A DNA stretch of 25,607 bases, taken from NCBI GenBank assembly GCA_001579985.1, contig LRSR01013177.1:1-25607 (forward strand). The letters run 5' to 3'. This stretch comes from Hypsibius dujardini (lineage: Eukaryota > Tardigrada > Eutardigrada > Parachela > Hypsibiidae). Position 1 is the stretch's first letter. Every line of letters begins with the position of its first letter. The position numbers and the translations under genes were made by a program. A model generated the notes under the pieces. The model saw only the letters and a list, made by a program, of their open reading frames with translations. It searched no databases and had not been told where the DNA came from. Shown one piece after another: positions 18,487 through 25,607 of the stretch.

Positions 18487-21400
18487 ATGAGTTTTCCGTT
18501 GGGCTCGGCGGATGCTTATTTGCAGCAGGTATTGTACATCGTTCTAAACATTTTCTTATAGCTTCCTTGGATTCGTCATATTTTATTAGTCAACGGTCTG
18601 TTATCTTGTCGCGTTGTCAGTTGAGGAAACAAGACCACAAAAAGTCACATTTTCTGCGCTATTCGCAAAATGAACCGCAGGTCCACGCTGGACGGGCCTG
18701 CGGCGACGGAGTTCGACGCCTGAGCCAGGAACGGAAGGACCAGAGTGTCTTCCCCAACAACAGGGCGGTGCCGCGGAGACCGCAATGGTTGGCGATGGAT
18801 CGGATGATTCTGCGATACTTTTCCTATTCCCATGAGGTTGGCCCTGACAGTTGACGCCGTAGTTCTAACCCTTGTAGACAGGAATCTATTTAATATCCTG
18901 GTTAATAAATAAATACAGGGTCCGATAGAAAGCAGACCAGAGGAAATGCTAAGGATTCGCTACTTTGAAATATATTTCTACCTGGAGGACGAAACTATCA
19001 TGATAATGGAACGACCCGATGATCGTGCAGAAATGAAGCAAGGTAATGGCTGTTCGTCTGTCTGTTTGTCTGTCAGTTTGTCTGTCTGTCTCTCTCTCTC
19101 TCTGTCTGTCAGTCTGTCTCTCTGTCTCTCTGTCTGTCTGTCTGTCTGTCTGTCTGTATGTCTGTTTGTCTGTCGGTTTGTCTGTCTGTCTGTTTGTATG
19201 TTTGCCTTTTTGTCGGTCTATTTCTATTGCAGCTTAAATATCAGCCTGAATGATCCTCATTCAGGGAAACTGCTAAACCGTCAACGAGTGCCGAAACTGA
19301 ACGATCCCAACAGCCACATGACAGTGATGGACTTGAACGTTAACAGCGAAGTCCAGATATTTGGACGGACCCATTTCATCTACAAATGTGACCCGTTCAC
19401 GCGGCAGAGCATGACCAAAATGGGCATCAACGTACCGGAAGACAAAACCCCGCCCTTCAGTCAGCACTGCCTGGATGCCGAAGCAGTAAGCTGAGATAAA
19501 AAGAATTCCGGAATTTTTTACCGCTTTCTCAGGGCTCAATTTGTGACAGGAGAAACACACGAATCACCGACTGCGGCGCCACATCAACGAGAACCAACAC
19601 ATGGAACGGTTCCTGCAGCACGATACGGAAGTGCTGCGCTTCTTTGCCTACTGGGACGATCGCGAACGTCTGTTCGGTGACCGACACCATCTGGTCATCC
19701 ACTATTACCTCGGGGATGAGACCACGGAGGTTGTCCGAAAAGTCCCCATGGCTTATGGGAAGCAGAGACTCGAGTCGTTCGTCCGTCGATGCAAGCTACC
19801 AAAAGTGTTGACTGCATTCTTGCCTTAACTTTATGAGGTAGTTGCAACCGGTCTGCTTTTGCTTTTGCAGCACGCGAAGGATTACGAAAAAGTGAATCTG
19901 GGCTCGCCATGGCCGGTCTTGAATATCGTTTGTTCCAACCCCAAACGGCCGGAAACATCAAGGCTACTGTTCGACCAAGCTCAAGTACGTGCTCAACCAT
20001 CGCTGCAGTTTACCCTCGTAGTATCCAGATTGTTTTGTGGGAAGTCTCATACAGCAAATTATGTTCTACCTACACTAATAATTAGTCTTTAATTATTTTA
20101 TTATTACATTTTGAGAATTTAATTATCAGTCTTTAATTGTAATTATTTTAATTTTAATAATTTTAATTTAATTTAATTTTAATAATTTTAATTTAATTTA
20201 ATTTTAATAATTTTAATTTAATTTAATTTAATTTCGTTTAATTTAATTTAATTTAATTTCGTTTAATTTAATTTAATTTAATTTAATTTAATTTAATTTA
20301 ATTTAATTTAATTTAATTTAATTTAAATTAAAGTAATTCAAATTAATTTTAAGAATTTAATAATAGTTTCAATTTTTGTTTTTGAAAAACCGTAATAGTC
20401 ATTTACAGTACGATGAGCCAGCGGAGACCTACACCGAGGTGGATCTTCGCTGCGGCGAGACGGTCAACATCTTTTCGCGGCCCGTCTTCATCTACGACTG
20501 TGACGCGTATACCAAGTGGTACTACAAGGAAATCTACGGCGTTGGTAATTATTGTTCCGTGAACCCTTGATTGTCTATCACGTATACAGAAGTATATGAG
20601 AAATTTAATTTATTTCAATATCCGATTTTTTTTTACGATTCCACATGAATTAAGAAGGTATTTCGGACGCATAGTCGTAAAAAGGAACAAACAACACTTT
20701 CTAGCGTTTAACTTTCAAACCGCTAAAGATCTCATCCAGTCCACGAGAAAAAGGATGAGCACCCAAAACAGACGCCGCATTACCACGCGGAATTTCAGTG
20801 TTAATTCGTTGAAGTAAAAATGCAAGTGAACGTCGCTCGCCGGTTTGTTCTTTCATTCCCCCGGCGATCTCAGCCACTTGTGTCTTGGTCTGCGGACCAA
20901 GTGGCTTGGTCTCCGGACCAAGTGGCTTGGTCTTCGAACCAACTGGCTTGGTCTTCGAACCAACTGGCTTGGTCTCCGGACCAAGTGGCTTGGTCTCCGG
21001 ATCAAGTGACTTGGTCTCCGGACCAAGTGGCTTGGTCTCCGGACCAAGTGACTTGGTCTCTGGATCAAGTGTGTAAAACGTTGATTTTATCTTGCCATGT
21101 CTGCTGCAGATTTGGAGACGATCGATGTGGAAGAACCGGCGGAGCGGAAGCTGTTCATCATTCCGCCGGCCTACAACGGATACGGCTCCGAAGAGGACTC
21201 ACTTAAGAACTGCGCCATGCTCGTGCCGAAACCGCCCACTCTAAACGTCAGGAAATATTTACTGCTAGACTGGTAATTTTTATCTCAAAACAATGACATA
21301 AAATTGACAATGATTTCGCCCTTTGTTTACGCCTTTGAAATTACAGGGAAGAAGGAGACCCAGCTAAGCTGATATTCAAGCTGCGCTTGGTCACAACTAG

Positions 21401-21599
21401 CGAAAAAAACAAGGACCGCGAATTCGTAATGTCATTTGCCCTGGCCGACGACAGTATTTACATATATGAAAAACATGTGCCTCAAGGTGAATAATTAGAA
21501 ATTGAAATATCAATAAAACAAAATGTTTAAATAATAATTATTTTATTATTATTTTTATTTTATTTTATTATTATTTTATTTTATTATTGTTTTATTTTA

Positions 21600-21636
<37 letters not shown>

Positions 21637-22389
21637 TTATTTTATTATTGTTTTATTTTATTTTTTTATTATTATTTTATTATTATTTTATTATCATTAT
21701 TATTATTTTATTATTATTTTATTATCATTATTTTATTTTATTTTTATTTTATTTTATTTTATTATTATTTTATAATATTTTTATTTTATTATTATTATTT
21801 TATTATTTTATTATTTTATTTCACTGTCAATTCATTTATTGAAATTTTACATGTGAATGCGAGTTTGAAAGCAGATGTGATGTCGCTACAGGAGTTATGG
21901 CGGGGACGTTCCACGGTAAAAATGCCGTCAAGAAATCGAACCTTCCGGACCTGCCGCGCTACATCCAAGCCGAGGATCTCAGTGTGGGTGGGGAATTTCA
22001 GTTCAGCGGACACGCCTTCATCATCGTCGACGTGGACGAATGTACAGCCAGTTTCATGGAGAGGTATCCACAACGGGTAATCACAACGAATTGAGCAGGA
22101 TTAGGAAAATAGCCTGAACGAATCGAGCCGACTGTTTCTTGTGAACACATTTATAGTTCCCCTTTGCGGATGCCACAAAAATCGGGCAAAGGTTTCGCAA
22201 GATTCTCCGCGGAATGAATGCAGATGAGCGCCTTTGCTTCAGACAACGATTTGAACGCGATGATTCAACTGGCAACGGACTCGTGGAATGGGACAATTTT
22301 GTGTAATTTTTTAGCTATCATTACTGTAGAAGACTGATACACAGGCAGCAGGTAGGCAGTGAGTTAAGCAATGCAGACAGACAAATAAG

Positions 22390-22427
<38 letters not shown>

Positions 22428-23458
22428 TACAGACATACAGGCAGGCAGACAGACAGGCAGACAGGCAGACAGGCAGACAGGCAGACAGGCAGACAAACAA
22501 ACAGACCGACAGGCAGGCAGGCAGGTAGACAGGCAGGCAGGCAGGCAGGTAGGCAGACAGGCAGACAAACAGGCAGGCAGGCAGGCAAACAGACAAACCG
22601 ACAGGCAGGCAGGCAGGCAGACAGGCAGACAGACAGACACATAGGCATATTTGTACATAAAAATCTAGTTGAGTTTTATACAGCATATATTTCAGAACGA
22701 TTCTGATGGACCTGACGAAAACCAAGTTTACCCCGCATGAGTATCTGACCCTGGCTCGTCACTACAAGTTCCACAACCCTGTCGATAGAGAACGACTAAA
22801 GCAACTATTTCGAGCCTTGATCCAGTACGGATTCCGGAAGAATGCCTTCGACGCCACAGGGAACTTGAAGCGGGCAGCCATTCGAGCTGATCCTGATGAC
22901 CACGGAGTGTTAAGTCGCGTAGAGTTCGTACGGATCGTCAAAGCTTGCCGAGCACCAATCAATTTCGAAGTTCTAAATTTTTACCTCGACGTGGCCACGT
23001 CGACCGACGGGCTGGTTAACTACCGCCAGACTATTTCCGATTTAGATTGGATTAATAATTCGTCCAAGAAATTACAGGCTATTCCACAAAATGTAAGTGA
23101 TTATAGTTCACGTTAAAGGTCTGTGGCTTACGGTAGCAGTATTCGCCTTTTGACTATACTATATTGCCTGCCTGTCTGTCTGTCTGCCCATCTGCCTGCC
23201 TCCCTGTTTGTCTGTCTGTCTATCTTTTTGCCTGTCTGTACATACGTCTGTCTGTTTGTCTGTTTGTCTGTCTGCCTGACTGCCTGTCTGCTTGTCTGTA
23301 TGTCTGTCAGTCTGCCTGTCTGTCTGTCTTACTGCTGATAATTTGTCTTCCCGATTTCTGACTTGCAGATCAGCAAGACATTCGACTTTGAGAAATACTT
23401 CGGCAAGGTGGTACCCTCCGTATCCTACAGAAACTTTCTGTTGGACGTCCAAGACTGA
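18487..23458 (+). CDS. EFHC2: EFHC2 orthologue, DM10-domain axonemal doublet protein
   Basis: Thirteen exons: 18487-18528, 18621-18836, 18919-19042, 19265-19485, 19550-19804, 19871-19984, 20409-20544, 21110-21272, 21347-21486, 21892-22076, 22157-22302, 22696-23092, 23369-23458. They join to 742 aa; human EFHC2 has 749. Three DM10 domains are visible: about 70-180 (RIRYFEIYFYLEDETI, FGRTHFIYKCDPFTRQ), 218-366 (EVLRFFAYWDDRERLFGDR, IYDCDAYTKWYYKE) and 412-530 (FIIVDVDECTASFMERYP). PPAYNGYGSEEDSL between domains 2 and 3 is the family linker. The C-terminus has a degenerate EF-hand loop at 568-579 and a good one at 646-657 (DPDDHGVLSRVE). EFHC1/EFHC2/RIB72 proteins line the lumen of ciliary doublet microtubules. 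Exon 1 and the exon 2 donor (GTTGGC) are the least certain points. Introns carry many simple repeats. Confidence 0.95.
19053..19222. repeat. (TGTC)n array in EFHC2 intron 3
   Basis: CTGT units with a CTCTCTCT tract and CAGT, GTAT and GGTT variants, in intron 19043-19264. Confidence 0.92.
20150..20335. repeat. (TTTAA)n low-complexity array in EFHC2 intron 6
   Basis: Pure and near-pure TTTAA units, with two TTTCGTTTAA interruptions at about 20230-20262, in intron 19985-20408. Confidence 0.93.
20883..21071. repeat. 21-bp palindromic minisatellite, nine copies, EFHC2 intron 7
   Basis: Nine exact-length units of the form GCTTGGTCTCCGGACCAAGTG. Each unit is an imperfect hairpin (TTGGTC / GACCAA). 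Units 3 and 4 have TTCGAACCAA in place of TCCGGACCAA. Because 21 is a multiple of 3, both strands stay open, but the array lies 38 bp before the exon 8 acceptor and is not part of the EFHC2 frame. Confidence 0.93.
21530..21825. repeat. (TTA)n/(TTTTA)n array in EFHC2 intron 9
   Basis: About 300 bp composed of TTATT and TTTTATTTTA words, in intron 21487-21891. It contains no exon. Confidence 0.95.
22365..22640. repeat. (GACA/GGCA)n array in EFHC2 intron 11
   Basis: ACAG, GGCAG and GGCA units in intron 22303-22695, oriented opposite to the array in intron 12. Confidence 0.93.
23164..23332. repeat. (TGTC)n array in EFHC2 intron 12
   Basis: CTGT and CTGC units ending 36 bp before the last exon of EFHC2. 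Confidence 0.92.
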
Positions 23459-23701
23459 AGGAAAAACTGTCCTCCAAGTCCTTCCTTGTCATTGCACGCA
23501 CTAGTTTACCGCAAAAGTCACGGAGAGACATGCGGAAGTTTCAGAGATTTTGTTTTCCGGCAATTTATCGAGTTTGTGACTGAGTCACGGCAGCGTCGGC
23601 CGGCGACCTCGCATTACTGACTTTTACTACCGAAAATGTGTAACAAACAACTGCGAGAACAAAGGAACTTCGAGTTATGCAACGGCGCGGGCCGGGTGCG
23701 T
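23459..23701. other. Gap between convergent EFHC2 and the Gly-rich gene
   Basis: 243 bp separate the two stop codons and must hold both 3' UTRs. No canonical AATAAA is visible on either strand. Confidence 0.5.
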
Positions 23702-24466
23702 TCACCGGCGACCGTAGAACCCTCCACCGCCTTGTGAGTTTGAGCTTGCCACCGAGAAGATATTGGCGCCGTATCCGTTCGCGTTGGTGCCTGATTAAGC
23801 GCGCAAATCAATGAACAGACGCTGTTAAATAGACAAAATCAAACATCCTACGTCATCTGTATATCCTTACTTCCGTGGGCAAATCCCGTGCCGCCGTTCG
23901 AGAAGGCGGTGTTGTCGGTGTTGATGTTTCCGTAACCAATCGTACCACCTGTCATAATAATTGTTCGATTATATATTTTCATTCATATGGAGTGTTTCAT
24001 TTTTTATTTTATTTACATAGAGATACTGTTTTTAGTTAACATTTCCGCTGACATAATTATCCATACAGACTCACCCCCTAATGCGTTAGAACTAGCGCTG
24101 CCGATGTTCCCCAGACCACCGTAACCCAGTCCTCCGTACCCTCCGTACCCTCGGTCACCGTACCCTCCGTACCCTCCGTCTCCGTACCCTCCGTACCCTC
24201 CGTACCCTCCGTCTCCGTACCCTCCGTGCCCTCCGTACCCTCCGTCTCCGTACCCTCCGTGCCCTCCGTATCCACCGTAGACGCCCCAGTTCGGAGCTCC
24301 ACCAAATCCACCTGCACCGTAGTAGCCTAGGAATGCGGAAGGGGGAACAATACTTCCAACAGGCATGAACATTTACAGCAGGAATCGGCAAGGCATTTTA
24401 CGTACCTCGATGTGCGCTGACAGCGCCGACCACAGCAAGAGCCAGTACAACCTTCAGAGCGGCCAT
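23702..24466 (-). CDS. Secreted glycine/tyrosine-rich repeat protein, 159 aa
   Basis: Minus-strand exons are 24466-24406, 24326-24075, 23948-23871 and 23790-23702, with phase 1 at every junction. Residues 1-18 are a clean signal peptide (KVVLALAVVGAVSA, cleavage predicted after Ala18). Residues 36-95 are a low-complexity repeat of GGYGDGGYGGHGGYG type with regularly placed Asp and His. Residues 96-150 are Gly/Asn/Ser-rich (NINTDNTAFSNGG) and the end is GGGGFYGRR. Secreted proteins of this composition are known as cuticle or matrix components and as Gly/Tyr-rich antimicrobial peptides of invertebrates, and sequence alone cannot choose between these. Symmetric phase-1 introns are usual for extracellular proteins. 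The codons for the repeat are regular (TACGGAGG), so the array probably changes length easily. Three other frames are open over the repeat and are shadows. Confidence 0.85.
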
Positions 24467-25607
24467 TTTTTAGAGCTAAAGGAAGCAGTTAGATTTACAA
24501 GAGAAAATATGAGAAAAGTGGAATCGGTGGACTGAAGAAAAGTGGAAGGTGTTTTTGGGCTATTTCCCGATCACTTTAAGTAGGCTACGCTCTGTGAAAA
24601 AATCCTAGCCAGTCATGCACTTAATTCTAAAATAAATAAAATGTCTCGAGGTAGATTTACGAGATCGGTCGTTTTTCAAGGCCGTGTCGGAAAATCCTGT
24701 CGCGATTATGCAAGTGATTTCCTGGTTTTTAGCGCCAAAAGAAGGAAGGGCGCTATACTACGCTGTAGTCGTTCGTTAGTCAGCCGCGCTGAACCGGATG
24801 ACTAAAATGTAATATCCTATTGCGCTGGTAAAATAAGCGACATACAAAAGTGTTTTTTTGGCTCACTTTGTTGCTTCAAATTCTAATTTTCTCTATCTGC
24901 ATTTAGCCTTGATCATGAAAACATGACAGTCGTTTGCTTTGTCCGAGGGGAATGAACCAGTTTTGAGTGCGTCACTACCGGGTTCGTTGTTTAAGATACC
25001 CCGAGAGTTCATTACCGGGCAATAATCAGTCACCGACCATTCGATTATAACACAATCTGTTTTTCTTTATCGAAAACGGATGATGTTACGAGATCACATG
25101 TGTGCGTTGGTGTCCAAGTCGAAGCTCTGTCTCAGCTTCTAGTGTCTACCTGCCTGTGTCTGTGTCTGCGTCTGTGTCTGTGTCTGTGTCTGTGTCTGTG
25201 TCTGTGTCTGTGTCTGTGTCTGTGTCTGTGTTGCATCTCTTTCTCTGTCTATATCTGTCTGTGTCTGTATATCTGTGGTGTTGTTTGTGTAAGTCGGTGT
25301 TCATGTCTGTATCTGTGTCTCTGTGTCTAACTTTGTCTTGCTAATCAACTTGTCGGATCATCCGCTCCACGAGAAATAGCTCTGAAAATGCAACTCAGAT
25401 CGTTTGCTCTTGAAAATTCAACGATCTCAAAGGGTAGCAATTTGTTGATGTTTTGGCCGGTGTCAAAGTCACAGTCACGTTTCTAGCCGCTTTGAGTTAA
25501 TTATAAAGTTCCAGTCTTTGCATACTCACCAAGGCGAAACTCAAAAAATGACATGCGGCAGCAGCGTGCTCGGGAAACCTTGACGGGCCATCACACAGGC
25601 AAATGCC
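24467..25607. other. Non-coding right edge
   Basis: No exon with recognisable homology. The left part must contain the promoter of the minus-strand Gly-rich gene; TACTTAAAG on the minus strand near 24575 is a weak TATA-like candidate. The rest has no features apart from the hexanucleotide array. Confidence 0.45.
25153..25230. repeat. (TGTCTG)n hexanucleotide array
   Basis: About 13 units of CTGTGT with a single CTGCGT variant, decaying into CTGT/CTAT words to about 25330. Confidence 0.95.

Noticed and set aside
20596-20817. Basic open frame within EFHC2 intron 7
   Set aside because: EFHC2 exons 7 and 8 join exactly without it, giving the family linker sequence. The frame has no domain.
24078-24391. 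Thr-Glu-Gly and Arg-Arg-Val-Arg repeat frames over the Gly-rich gene
   Set aside because: They are other readings of the same minus-strand repeat, without the signal peptide or consistent splice phases.
1-25607. tRNA or rRNA genes
   Set aside because: I saw no convincing A box/B box pair or conserved rRNA segment on either strand.

Overview
The window is eukaryotic, animal-like DNA. Genes are split by GT-AG introns of about 50 to 850 bp, several products are metazoan or ciliate families (EFHC2, a class II DYRK kinase, ERH, an IPT/TIG-domain protein), and there is no bacterial-style operon or ribosome-binding context. Five complete gene models plus one partial one in 25 kb suggest a compact animal genome. 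Very many (GACA)n/(TGTC)n arrays and short TTGA-type repeats lie in introns and intergenic DNA. I cannot name the species. A small-genome invertebrate with motile cilia or flagellated sperm fits, and that is inference only.

Layout. 1-1258: non-coding, with a 29/36-bp minisatellite. 1259-1635 (-): partial cysteine-rich, Shisa-like exon pair. 1636-4582: no gene recognised; it holds a strong foldback hairpin cluster and a long GACA array between diverged ~100-bp direct repeats. 4583-6811 (-): class II DYRK kinase, 3 exons. 6812-7362: head-to-head intergenic region. 7363-9091 (+): ERH homologue, 4 exons, followed by a diverged tandem copy of its last exon. 9866-10876: intergenic. 10877-17081 (+): 9-exon gene for a ~1015-aa protein with a C2/Ig-like beta region, a Sec5-type IPT domain and a coiled-coil tail. 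17082-18090 (-): 3-exon coiled-coil protein whose stop codon directly abuts the stop of the previous gene. 18091-18486: shared promoter with an RFX-like palindrome. 18487-23458 (+): 13-exon EFHC2 orthologue, 742 aa. 23702-24466 (-): 4-exon secreted Gly/Tyr-rich protein. 24467-25607: no gene seen, with one hexanucleotide array.

The gene models were built by hand from splice signals, reading-frame phase and family resemblance. The five complete models join without any frame break, and the ERH, DYRK and EFHC2 lengths are sensible for their families. EFHC2 is an axonemal doublet protein; the coiled-coil gene sharing its promoter may be ciliary too. There is no sign that the other neighbours work in one pathway.

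The most interesting structure is in the repeats. Complementary GACA and TGTC arrays sit on opposite sides of single exons in two genes, which predicts intron pairing. A 21-bp intronic minisatellite keeps its hairpin through paired substitutions. The terminal ERH exon is duplicated with loss of its stop codon.
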